DNA of 64,000 nt from Streptomyces sp. CB02056. Its GTDB lineage: Bacteria; Actinomycetota; Actinomycetes; Streptomycetales; Streptomycetaceae. The notes under the pieces are model-generated. The model saw only the letters and a list, made by a program, of their open reading frames with translations. It was not told the origin of the DNA and made no database searches. The position numbers and the translations under genes are program-made. This document shows, in pieces, positions 33,401-40,526 of this stretch; position 1 is the stretch's first letter, and each line of letters begins with the position of its first letter. Location: contig NZ_LIPD01000005.1 of assembly GCF_001905545.1 (NCBI RefSeq), positions 351,267-415,266 of the forward strand, given 5' to 3'.

Positions 33401-33796
33401 TCTCCGCCGAAGGACGACAAGCAGCTGTTCAAGGACTACGGAGACTTCCTGGGCAGTGTCAGCACCTGGAGCGGGTTCGTCGCGGCCGGCCTGATGCTCA
33501 TTCCGGGTGGTCAGCCCTTCGCGGCCGCCGTCGGCACGTTCTCGCTGGTGACGGGTGTGGCTTCGGCCCTGTACACCGGGATCGGCTACGGCTTCAGCAG
33601 CGACAAGTTCATCGGCTCGGTGGCATCCGTCGGCCTCTCCCTGATCGGTGGCCGAGTGGTCGGCGCGATCGAGAAGGGCGCGGCGGAAGCGGCCAAGTTC
33701 GGCGTGAAGGTGACCGAGAAGGTCGGCGAGAGGCTGGTGAAGGCCGGACACAGTGCCGTCTCGTCCGTCGTCAGCTGGTTCTCGAGCGACGACTGA
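30410..33796 (+). CDS. Secreted giant ALF-repeat, Ala-rich coiled-coil protein with hydrophobic tail
   Basis: The 1128-residue protein has a signal peptide (ARILSATAMMLAATVMGTTV, cleavage near residue 39). Two blocks of short ALF repeats follow, about residues 50-230 and 610-790 (units like AARALVGSDADITTFL and AGRALSGTPADIRGFL). Each is followed by a long Ala-rich heptad region, about 240-560 and 790-960, predicted to form coiled coils. After a Pro/Lys linker (TPAPAPEKPAPGSPP) the last ~140 residues are hydrophobic with Gly/Ala-rich helices (VAAGLMLIPGGQPFAAAVGT, FIGSVASVGLSLIGGRVVGA). Many actinobacterial ALF proteins carry toxin-like ends. Here the end looks membrane-active rather than enzymatic. 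Function is unknown. Confidence 0.88.
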   Translation: MANSPMRAGSARRSRARILSATAMMLAATVMGTTVAQALPSDTAPEPLPANYRAQVVEAWQGGGTAVKDAAARALVGSDADITTFLTSTLSRAQASDERFAVIKMLSSTGKGVRDAATKALSGSDADLHAFVTSGWQNPMMDDRRAAIVTIVDGADVAVRTAGTKALGDGTAEAMDAFLTTGRFKAQEEDDRVAVLRLMDVYTGPEFTKQAGRALSGTPADIRGFLENGQLLAQARDQETLDVKQLAQTAKDATKRALEETAAAQEAGARAEKAAETAKQAALTAADEAAKTKDDAEKTGAAANRAAEAAQGAAEAAKTAIDASNTAVAAAKTAATAARSAASAAAAAGQAASRAYNAAAAAAGDRSQAKAASDAAVLARNAAAGARDAASAASSAADASARAGQAGSAAARAANNAAAAAEASAQAAGSAGQATEQAARARNAATTARNAANAASTAATRAQNLATAAAAAAGEAKDLANRTADHAEKAAAAADAAAAAAGQAQDWAKIAGQHADAAAVAAETAASAVAKAQTLEKLARDAEAVQLESDKQLGVTQADLLLKDDQATQADFNQQQTEAASQDAATKDLVKQAAATGTATATAAQAGRKAAVNLLKSTGSWTRASAQAALSGTDEAVVSWAKSDYQRSLQLDDREKILAVTSIANAKLATEAQKTLESTDPTAVEKFLSGGALQAQAEDLRVRTVSLVSDGGKAVQRDGGAALADGRVSVLAAFLSNGYAKALAEDDRVAVVVATDGGGPNVKAAGAVALAGPAWMQHEFVRKTQFTAAQKDADTDAHVSSVLSMIANAAKDAATASESAQRAYQIAADARHASDEAAHWASLAGQSAQQAKGYADDAKAKSAAADASAAAAAASAQKAKSAAATAQTANRQANYSATQATTSANQAVNSAASARASAAQAAASASAAGKDAATASQAASDAHAIAAQKRAQEQAAAAAAAAAQAKANEANHVDPVNTPANDKVTTPAPAPEKPAPGSPPKDDKQLFKDYGDFLGSVSTWSGFVAAGLMLIPGGQPFAAAVGTFSLVTGVASALYTGIGYGFSSDKFIGSVASVGLSLIGGRVVGAIEKGAAEAAKFGVKVTEKVGERLVKAGHSAVSSVVSWFSSDD

Positions 33797-33855
33797 TCAC
33801 GTGATCGCTAGGCAGTGAGTGATCGGCCGTGTTCGAATGGCCGTGACAGAACAGT

Positions 33856-33892
33856 GGCTGTGGAGCCCGCGTCCGACGCGGGCTCCACAGCC
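33856..33892 (+). terminator. Hairpin terminator or attenuator after ALF protein
   Basis: A perfect 16-bp inverted repeat (33856-33871 with 33877-33892) with a 5-base loop. It lies between the ALF gene and the next small membrane protein gene, so it could lower read-through into the second gene. Confidence 0.85.
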
Positions 33893-33911
33893 GGAACGAG
33901 GGGGGTGTGCG

Positions 33912-34298
33912 GTGTATCCGTTGGGGCTTGGTGTCGTTTCGTGGTGGTGGCTCGCGATTCTGGCGACCGCGGTGTTCTGGGCGGTCCTGGTACCGGGAAT
34001 GCCCACGCGCACGCACCGGATCAGCATGGCGCTGGCGCCGGCCGCGATGGTGGTCTTCGGCCTCGGCAGCTACTACGCGAAGCACATGGACGCGGCCGCG
34101 GTGCTCGCCATGTACTCGTTCGCGGTGGTGGCCTTCCCGGTGGGAATGGTCGGCCACCGCAGGAAGTTCGCGCAGCGCCTGATGGAGGCGAAGGAGAGGG
34201 GCGAGTCGGAGGACAACACGTGGCCGCCCGCCATGATGGCGCAGGTCTTCGTGTCCTTGGTCGTCTTCGGGACCGCGGCGATCTGGACCACCCGGTAG
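33912..34298 (+). CDS. Small integral membrane protein following the ALF protein
   Basis: The 128-residue protein starts at GTG 33912 with a run of Gs (GAGGGGGG) as ribosome site. Four hydrophobic segments can be seen: VVSWWWLAILATAVFWAVLV, ISMALAPAAMVVFGLGSYY, AVLAMYSFAVVAFPVGMVG and AQVFVSLVVFGTAAIW. A cytoplasmic acidic/basic loop (RRKFAQRLMEAKERGESEDN) lies between the last two. I recognise no family. It sits 115 bp behind the ALF gene, across a hairpin, in the position where polymorphic-toxin loci place immunity genes. That role is a hypothesis only. Confidence 0.7.
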   Translation: MYPLGLGVVSWWWLAILATAVFWAVLVPGMPTRTHRISMALAPAAMVVFGLGSYYAKHMDAAAVLAMYSFAVVAFPVGMVGHRRKFAQRLMEAKERGESEDNTWPPAMMAQVFVSLVVFGTAAIWTTR

Positions 34299-34566
34299 CG
34301 GCTCGGTCCACGGCTCACCCGCCCGCGACAACCTTCTCCCCGGCCATATAGACCGTATGCGAACATAGTGGAATTCCAGATGCTTCCGAAGCGGGAAACG
34401 ATCTTCCGGAAGTCGACCCGCTCGTGATAGCAATGGTGCCGGTCGGGGCCGGGGGTGGCCGGGGGTGGCCGGAAACGCCATTCGACCAGGTTGCCGGTAC
34501 GTGCACCGACTCGGCAGGTCCGCTGCGAACCAGCAGCAATTGACGGCTAATCAGGGGGTTTTATTC

Positions 34567-35109
34567 ATGCGTTCCATCACCAAGATGGTCATCGTCGGCG
34601 CGGTCGCCGGCACGGTCGCGGTGTCCGGCATCGTGGGCGCCGTCGCGGCTGACCGCAGCGCCGCCGCGCCCGGCGGCACCGCCGCCGCTCCGAAGGCGCT
34701 GACCGCCGACGACACTCCGCCGCCGGCCGTGGAGGACTTCGCCTACCCCGGCGCGGACCAGATCTTCGCGGACCGTGGCATCCGGCTGAAGAGCGGTGAC
34801 GGCCACATCGTCCTCGTGCCCTGCGCCCCGGGCCTGCTGGAGGTCGACGCCCGGAACATGGCGGAGACCGACAAGGTCGGCGGCGGCCGCTTCTGCTTCA
34901 CCACCACCGGCACGTCCGGTCGGCTCAGCCTGGAGCTGCCGTCGACCTACGCCGTCTCCACCTCCGACTACTCCGTCCACGTGGTCATGGTGAACGGCAC
35001 CGAGACCAAGATCCACGACCTGAAGCCGAACACCTGGAACAAGGTCGGCGAGCTCACCGACCCGCAGCAGCGCCCGTTCACCCTGCTGGAGCTCACCACC
35101 TCCAAGTGA
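34567..35109 (+). CDS. Secreted protein of unknown function
   Basis: The 180-residue precursor has a signal peptide (SITKMVIVGAVAGTVAVSGI, cleavage near AVAA). An Ala/Pro-rich linker precedes a compact beta-rich domain of about 120 residues with two cysteines (VLVPCAPG and GGRFCFTTTG), probably one disulfide. The start ATG 34567 follows AGGGGG after 8 bases. I do not recognise the family. Base composition just upstream (34320-34560) is lower in GC, suggesting its own promoter there. Confidence 0.75.
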   Translation: MRSITKMVIVGAVAGTVAVSGIVGAVAADRSAAAPGGTAAAPKALTADDTPPPAVEDFAYPGADQIFADRGIRLKSGDGHIVLVPCAPGLLEVDARNMAETDKVGGGRFCFTTTGTSGRLSLELPSTYAVSTSDYSVHVVMVNGTETKIHDLKPNTWNKVGELTDPQQRPFTLLELTTSK

Positions 35110-35718
35110 GGCTCCGATCAGGCGGTTTGACGCACGCCTGATCCCCCGGCCCCGGCCCCGCCGCGCGAGTGGCGGGACCGGGACCAGCGGGACCCGAACC
35201 ATCCGAGCGGCCCGCATCGCCGCGGCCCGCGAGCGGTGCGAACGCCCTCCGCGTCCACCCCGCAGACGGCGGCCGACGCCACGAAGTCCACTGGGGCCGC
35301 ACAGCGGGACTCCGAGCGCCAGGACGCCGAACGGCCGTGCCTGCGCTGCGAGTTCCTCGGCAACCGGCTGCCGTCGCTCGGCGGTGGGCCACCGGCCGCA
35401 CAGGCCGGCGAGCCGGCTGCAGGCCTGCCGCTCGTACCGCTCCAGGCCGCCGAGCGGGTGCAGGGCGACGGCCTGGCGGCCCATCAGAGGCCGCACGATC
35501 GCGGACTCCGTCGGACGCGGGCGGCTCACTCGTCCCCGGCCTCTGCGACCACGGGCCCGAACTGCCGGGTCAGCCTCACCGCTGACCTGCCCCGCAGGCC
35601 CTCCGCGCTCCAGGACAGCGCTTCGCGATCGTCGGCGAAGACGCCGGCGGGAAACCCGCCGGACCACGTCGGACCGATCGCTACCCGAATTCACCTCTTA
35701 TCGTTGGGAACCCTGTTC
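35110..35718. other. Intergenic region, no gene supported
   Basis: These 609 bases precede the lectin-fused protease homologue. The frame of that protein is open upstream to 35236 but lacks a start with a ribosome site and gives low-complexity residues, so I treat it as non-coding. The promoter is likely close to 35690, where GC drops. Confidence 0.55.
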
Positions 35719-37533
35719 ATGCCTCGCAACTCCTCGCCCCGCTCCCGACGAGCGGGCGTGCTGGTAGCGGCCGCGGCCGCGGCCGCCGGCACGATGACCT
35801 CCTTCACCCCGGCCGGCGCGGTGACCGGCGACGCCGCCGCCGACGGCTCGTACGCCTACACCGCCCGGATCGTCGTCGGCGACGCCCTGCGCGGCTGCAC
35901 CGGCACGCTGGTGGACCACTACTGGGTGCTGACCGCCGCGTCCTGCTTCTCCGACGACCCCGCTCAGCCGCAGGCGCTGGCGGCCGGCGCGCCGAAGTGG
36001 AAGACGACCGTCACGGTGGGCGCCAAGTCCGCCGACGTGGCCGAGCTGGTGCCGCGGCAGGAGCGCGACCTGGTGATGGCCCGCCTGGCCACCGCCGTGG
36101 ACGGCATCACCCCGCCGGCGTTCGCCACGACCGCCCCCACCTCGGGAGAGAACCTGCGGGTGGCCGGGTACGGCCGCACCAAGGACGAGTGGGCCCCGCT
36201 GAAGCCCCACACCGGCTCCTTCACCCTCGGCACCGTGAGCGCGACCGGCATCAGCGTCACCGGCACCGGCGGCGCGGCGGTCTGCAAGGGCGACACCGGC
36301 GCCCCCACGATCCGCGAGACGGGCGGCAAGGCCGAACTCGTCGCCGTCGCCTCCCGCTCCTGGCAGGGCGGCTGCCTCGACACCCCGGCCACCGAGACCC
36401 GCACCGGCGCGACCGCCACCCGCGTCGACGACCTCGGCGGATGGGTCTCCTCGACCGTGGCCGCCGGCGGCGTGTCGGTCAAGTCGGACACCAAGCTGAC
36501 CTCCGGGCAGTCGATCGTCGGCGCGGACCTGAAGCTGACCATGCGGCCGGACGGCGACCTGGTCGTCACCCACAAGCAGGTCGACAACGGGATCCTGTGG
36601 TCGAGCGGGACTTCGGGCAACAACGGCGCCTGGGCGTACATCCAGCCGGACGGCAACCTCGTCGTCTACAAGAGCGACGGCAACCCGGCCGCCGGCACCG
36701 GCGCCCTGTGGGCCTCCGGCACCTGGGGCCAGAACGGCGCGTTCCTCAAGCTCCGGAACGACGGCAACGTGGCCATGGTCAAGGCCGACGGCAGCTCCGT
36801 CCTGTGGTCCGCCGGCACCATCCGCCTGGACCAGAAGCTGAACAGCGACACCAAGATCAAGCCCGGTCAGTGGTTCCAGTCGCAGACCGCCGTGGTCGAG
36901 ATGCAGGCGGACGGCAACCTGGTCCGCTACCGCCGCGCCGACGCCGAGCCCACCTGGAACACCAACACCTCCGGGAACAAGGGGGCGTGGGCGTACGTGC
37001 AGACGGACGGCAACTTCGTCCTCTACAAGAGCGACGGCAACCCGGCCGCCGGCACCGGCGCCCTGTGGGGCTCCAACACCTGGGGCCAGAGCGGCGCGTT
37101 CCTCAAGCTCCAGGACGACGGCACCTTCGCGCTCTACAAGAAGAACGCCGCCGAGACGGTCGCCAACACCGTCTGGAGCGCCACCACCTTCCGCTCCGGC
37201 ACCCAGCTCGTGGCCGGCCAGCAGGTGTACGCGAAGACCACCCGCCTGGCCATGCAGTGGGACGGTGACCTCATCCTCTACCGCCTGAGCGACAACGCGG
37301 TCCTGTGGCACAGCAACACCGCCGGCAACGGCAACGCCTTCCTCCGGATCCAGCCCGACGGCAACGCCGTCGTCTACTCCGCGGACGGCAGCCGCAGCCT
37401 CTGGGCCTCCGGCACCTTCTGGTCGGCGGGCGCCTTCCTGAAGCTCCAGGACGACGGCAACCTCGTCGTCTACAAGGCCGACGGCGGCGAAGGCATCGGC
37501 AACGCCATCTGGTCCACCAACACCTTCGCCTGA
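35719..37533 (+). CDS. Secreted trypsin-like pseudoprotease fused to three bulb-type lectin domains
   Basis: The 604-residue precursor has a signal peptide (RRAGVLVAAAAAAAGTMTSF). An S1-like chymotrypsin fold follows (residues ~40-250), then nine beta-prism units of the Q/M-x-D-G-N-x-V-x-Y type (for example IQPDGNLVVYKSDGN, LQDDGNLVVYKADG), which make three B-lectin domains. The S1 active site is altered. The usual TAAHC is TAASC (Ser75 in place of His) and GDSGGP is GDTGAP (Thr193 in place of Ser), while Asp117 remains. It is therefore probably not a classical protease but a secreted binding protein for mannose-type glycans. This S1 variant recurs in actinobacteria. Confidence 0.88.
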   Translation: MPRNSSPRSRRAGVLVAAAAAAAGTMTSFTPAGAVTGDAAADGSYAYTARIVVGDALRGCTGTLVDHYWVLTAASCFSDDPAQPQALAAGAPKWKTTVTVGAKSADVAELVPRQERDLVMARLATAVDGITPPAFATTAPTSGENLRVAGYGRTKDEWAPLKPHTGSFTLGTVSATGISVTGTGGAAVCKGDTGAPTIRETGGKAELVAVASRSWQGGCLDTPATETRTGATATRVDDLGGWVSSTVAAGGVSVKSDTKLTSGQSIVGADLKLTMRPDGDLVVTHKQVDNGILWSSGTSGNNGAWAYIQPDGNLVVYKSDGNPAAGTGALWASGTWGQNGAFLKLRNDGNVAMVKADGSSVLWSAGTIRLDQKLNSDTKIKPGQWFQSQTAVVEMQADGNLVRYRRADAEPTWNTNTSGNKGAWAYVQTDGNFVLYKSDGNPAAGTGALWGSNTWGQSGAFLKLQDDGTFALYKKNAAETVANTVWSATTFRSGTQLVAGQQVYAKTTRLAMQWDGDLILYRLSDNAVLWHSNTAGNGNAFLRIQPDGNAVVYSADGSRSLWASGTFWSAGAFLKLQDDGNLVVYKADGGEGIGNAIWSTNTFA

Positions 37534-37550
37534 TCCCGGGCCCGCCTCAC

Positions 37551-37595
37551 CGTCCGGGGCCCGCGCCGCGCACTGCGCGATGCGGGCCCCGGACG
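37551..37595 (+). terminator. Hairpin terminator after lectin-fused pseudoprotease
   Basis: A perfect 14-bp inverted repeat (37551-37564 with 37582-37595) lies 18 bp beyond the stop and separates this gene from the convergent P450 operon. Confidence 0.8.
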
Positions 37596-37738
37596 CCGGG
37601 CCGTGGTGCGGCATCGGTGCTACGCCCTCCCCCGCCCAGGGCCTCCGAGCGGACCGTGACCGAGCCGGTCGCGGTCCGCTCGAACCCGCACGACGCGCTG
37701 GTCGTCCGCCGACCCCGGCCCGTGCGCTGTCGCCCCCC

Positions 37739-38938
37739 TCACCAGGCGACCGGCAGGACGAGCGGGCGGGTGAACAGGTTGTCCTCGTCCCAGGGGAGTT
37801 CGTCCGCGTCGATCGCGAGGATGAGCCTCGGGAACCGGGTGAAGAGTGCTTCGAAAGCGATCCGCAGGTGCGCCCGGGCCAGTGAGGCGCCCAGGCAGAA
37901 GTGCGGGCCGGCGCCGAAGGTCCTCGATCCGTCCGTACGGCGGTGGATGTTGAACCGGTGGGGGTGCTTGTAGTGATCCGGGTCCCAGGTCGCCGCGATC
38001 ATCGGCGTGACGACCGACTCCCCCGCGCGGATCGGCACGCCGCGGATCTCGGTGTCCTCCAACGCGACTCGCGGGTTGGACAGGTAGCCGTTGTGGTGGA
38101 ACCGCAGGACCTCCTCCACGACGGCGGGCCACAGCCGCGGGTCTTCGAGGACGCTCTGCAGCTCCTCGGGGTGCCTGAGCAGGGTGACGATGCCCGTGGA
38201 CGCCGAGGAGACGAGCGGTTCGATCCCGGTGACGAGCAGGTAGCTGACGGTGCCGTGCAGCTCGTCGGAGGTGATCTCGTCGGCCTGGCGGGCCGCGATC
38301 AGGGCGCCGATCGGTTCGGTCGGGTCGGGGGCGGACCACTTGTCCGCGACGATCTCGGCGGCCAGCGCGCCGATCTGCTCGGTGGCGGCCGAGACGTCCG
38401 TCCGGTCGGCGTTCTGGCTGGTCTGCTCACGGAAGCAGCCGTGCAGCGCCTGGCGCCGGTCCGCCGGGATGCGGAGCAGCCCGCAGCTGACCCGAAGAGC
38501 GAGGGGAGCCGTGTAGGCGCTGACCAGATCCGCGGGGTTGCTTCCCGCGGCCATCGCCGTCAGCAGGTCCTCGGCGTGCGCCGCGATGGCGGTGGAGTAC
38601 CGTTCGGCGGCTCGCCGGTTGAACAGCGGGTTGAGGATCTGCCGCACCCGGGTGTGCCGGGGCGGGTCCAGGTTGAAGATGCCCCCGGGCACGGAGTTGA
38701 AGTCCTCACCGATCAGTCGCGGCGCGCCCGGGTAGACCAGGTCCCTGGAGAAGCGCGGGTCGGTCAGGACTCCGGTGATGTCGTCGTGGCGGGTCAGCAG
38801 CCAGGTGGTCTGCCCACTGGGCATGCGCAGCGGGCAGACCGGGCGCTCCCGCCGCAGCGTGGCGTACAGCGGCGGCGGGGTCCCGTGCTCCCCCGCGGGC
38901 AGCGGCCACTGGAGGATGTCGGTGTCCGACAGGGTCAC
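37739..38938 (-). CDS. Cytochrome P450 with atypical I-helix, cyclodipeptide cluster
   Basis: The 399-residue P450 has the heme loop FGAGPHFCLGASLAR, the ExxR helix EEVLR and the DPPRHTRVRQIL region. The I-helix reads VTGIEPLVSSAS where most P450s have AGxxTT, so the acid-alcohol pair for oxygen activation is missing. Such changes occur in P450s with unusual chemistry such as C-C coupling. The GTG start overlaps the stop of the cyclodipeptide synthase gene (GTGA), so it is the last, translationally coupled gene of the operon and should act on the cyclodipeptide. No ferredoxin gene is adjacent. Confidence 0.93.
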   Translation of the reverse strand: MTLSDTDILQWPLPAGEHGTPPPLYATLRRERPVCPLRMPSGQTTWLLTRHDDITGVLTDPRFSRDLVYPGAPRLIGEDFNSVPGGIFNLDPPRHTRVRQILNPLFNRRAAERYSTAIAAHAEDLLTAMAAGSNPADLVSAYTAPLALRVSCGLLRIPADRRQALHGCFREQTSQNADRTDVSAATEQIGALAAEIVADKWSAPDPTEPIGALIAARQADEITSDELHGTVSYLLVTGIEPLVSSASTGIVTLLRHPEELQSVLEDPRLWPAVVEEVLRFHHNGYLSNPRVALEDTEIRGVPIRAGESVVTPMIAATWDPDHYKHPHRFNIHRRTDGSRTFGAGPHFCLGASLARAHLRIAFEALFTRFPRLILAIDADELPWDEDNLFTRPLVLPVAW

Positions 38939-39690
38939 GACTGGGCTCCTCTGGTACCGGCGTTCGGCGGCGCGGCCTGCTCGACGGCCGGTGCCACGGC
39001 CGGCTCGACGGCCAGTGCGATGGTGGCGAAGCCGTGGCCCGGCGCCGGCGCCAGGGCCGGGACCTCGCCGTTCCACAGGGCGAGCTGCAAGGGCCAGGGA
39101 CGGTTGTAGAGGAGGAGGGCGGTCCGGGTCCCCGTGATGCCGGGCAGGTCCAGGACGAGCGGGAGTTCGGCGAGGACGTAGCCGAGGTTGAGTTCGATCT
39201 GCGCCGGGGTCGGTTCGCCGCCGAGGACCGTCATGAGGTAGCCGCGGGACGCTTCCCGGCACAGTTCCCGTAACCGGCCGTCCGAGCGGAAGGCGTCTTC
39301 GACCTGCGCGCGCAGCTCGCGGTAGCGCTTCCGGTTGATGAGCCGGGTCCAGCTGTTGACCCGGTCGTGCGGGTTCGGGCCGGAGGCGTGGAGGGCGCGC
39401 CGTGCCGCCGCGCGCATCCTGCGCACGGCCCGGGTCGCGCTCTGTGCGGCCTCCCGGGGTGCCCGCCCGCAGGCGATGAGGCCGAAGGCCGTCTCGTAGC
39501 CGGGCAGGACGGCTTCGACGTGCCGAAACCTTCCGGCGGCCCAGGCCAGCAGGGTCTCGACGGTCGCGGGCCGGTAGAACCCGTTGAACGGGCTCAGTCC
39601 GAACACCGCGGCCTCACCGGTGTCGAGGATCTCCCGCGACTGCTCGTTGAGCGGGTGGACCGTGACGGCTTCCGCCGGGACCGCGATCAC
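38935..39690 (-). CDS. tRNA-dependent cyclodipeptide synthase (CDPS)
   Basis: The 251-residue protein matches CDPSs, which use two aminoacyl-tRNAs to make a cyclodipeptide. The catalytic serine loop is FGLSPFNGFYRP with Ser33 (AlbC Ser37) and Asn36 (AlbC Asn40). A basic helix for tRNA, RAVRRMRAAARRALHAS, follows at 87-103. The Tyr171/Glu175 pair in GYVLAELPLVLDLPG matches AlbC Tyr178/Glu182. After Tyr195 the next residue is Asn196, where NYH enzymes have His and XYP enzymes have Pro. The ATG overlaps the TylF-type gene stop (ATGA). Amino acid specificity cannot be read with confidence. Confidence 0.92.
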   Translation of the reverse strand: MIAVPAEAVTVHPLNEQSREILDTGEAAVFGLSPFNGFYRPATVETLLAWAAGRFRHVEAVLPGYETAFGLIACGRAPREAAQSATRAVRRMRAAARRALHASGPNPHDRVNSWTRLINRKRYRELRAQVEDAFRSDGRLRELCREASRGYLMTVLGGEPTPAQIELNLGYVLAELPLVLDLPGITGTRTALLLYNRPWPLQLALWNGEVPALAPAPGHGFATIALAVEPAVAPAVEQAAPPNAGTRGAQS

Positions 39691-40442
39691 AGGCTCCGCC
39701 GCCAGTACGCGCCGCAGACGTCGATCCGTCGGATCGGGTCGTCGATCCGCTGCTCCTCACGGAAGTCGTGCACAGCGGCCCGGCACGCCGGGATGACGTA
39801 GTCGTCGATGATCACGAACCCTCCGGTGGACAGCCTGGGGTACAGGTGGGTCAGGGCGTCCCAGGTGGATTCGTAGAGGTCGCCGTCGAGCCGGAGCAGT
39901 GCCAGCTTCTCGACCGGCGCCTGGGGCAGGCTGTCCCGGAACCGGCCCGGGAGGAAGGTGACGTGGTCGTCCAGCAGCCCGTAGCGGCGGAAGTTCTCCG
40001 CCACCTCCTCCTCGGGCACGCCGAGTACCCCGTTGGCCTCGTGCAGGGCCAGTTCGCGGTCCAGGGGGTGCCCGTCCGCGCCCACCTCGGGGATGCCGGT
40101 GAAGGAGTCGGCCACCCACACGCGGCGGTCGGTGATGCCGTGCGCCTTCAGGAAGGCACGCATGAAGATGCAGGCCCCGCCGCGCCAGACGCCGGTCTCG
40201 ATGAGATCGCCGTCGACGCCGTCCGCGACGACCCGCTCCAGGCAGTCGTGCAGGTTGTCCAGCCGCTCCCTTCCGATCATCGTGTGCGCGGCAGCGGGCC
40301 AGTCCAACCCTCCGTGCCGCTCCTCGGCCTGGTAGCCGGTCGGTCCGTCCGGAGTGAGCCCACCGTCCTGGTAGATGACATTGGTCAGGACCTTCTTCAT
40401 GAGGTCCAGGTAGAGGTGCCCGTCACTGTCGCAGTCATCCAC
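39687..40442 (-). CDS. TylF/MycF-type sugar O-methyltransferase
   Basis: The 251-residue protein belongs to the TylF family of Mg- and SAM-dependent methyltransferases, known for 3-O-methylation of 6-deoxyhexoses on macrolides. It has GDLIETGVWRGGACIFMRAF (SAM loop), VWVADSFTGIP, LLRLDGDLYESTWDAL and FVIIDDYVIPACR, with the paired metal-binding aspartates. GTG 40442 has GGGAGA upstream. The gene lies between a MycE-type methyltransferase and the CDPS, coupled to the latter. It implies that the product of this cluster carries a methylated sugar, unless the enzyme acts on a non-sugar hydroxyl. Confidence 0.9.
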   Translation of the reverse strand: MDDCDSDGHLYLDLMKKVLTNVIYQDGGLTPDGPTGYQAEERHGGLDWPAAAHTMIGRERLDNLHDCLERVVADGVDGDLIETGVWRGGACIFMRAFLKAHGITDRRVWVADSFTGIPEVGADGHPLDRELALHEANGVLGVPEEEVAENFRRYGLLDDHVTFLPGRFRDSLPQAPVEKLALLRLDGDLYESTWDALTHLYPRLSTGGFVIIDDYVIPACRAAVHDFREEQRIDDPIRRIDVCGAYWRRSL

Positions 40443-40526
40443 TGGCTGTCTCCCTGGCAGGTCGGTTCTGGTCCGGATCGGTCTGGATCGGATCGGTCTG
40501 GATCGGTCCGGAGGGCTTGGCGGACG

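Noticed and set aside
30449..33751. 1100-codon open frame antisense to the ALF-repeat gene
   Set aside because: It mirrors the Ala codons of the real gene and has Gly/Arg/Leu low complexity without any domain.
35236..35718. Extended N-terminus of the lectin-fused pseudoprotease
   Set aside because: A signal peptide starts at the ATG at 35719; an upstream extension would bury it and has no ribosome site.
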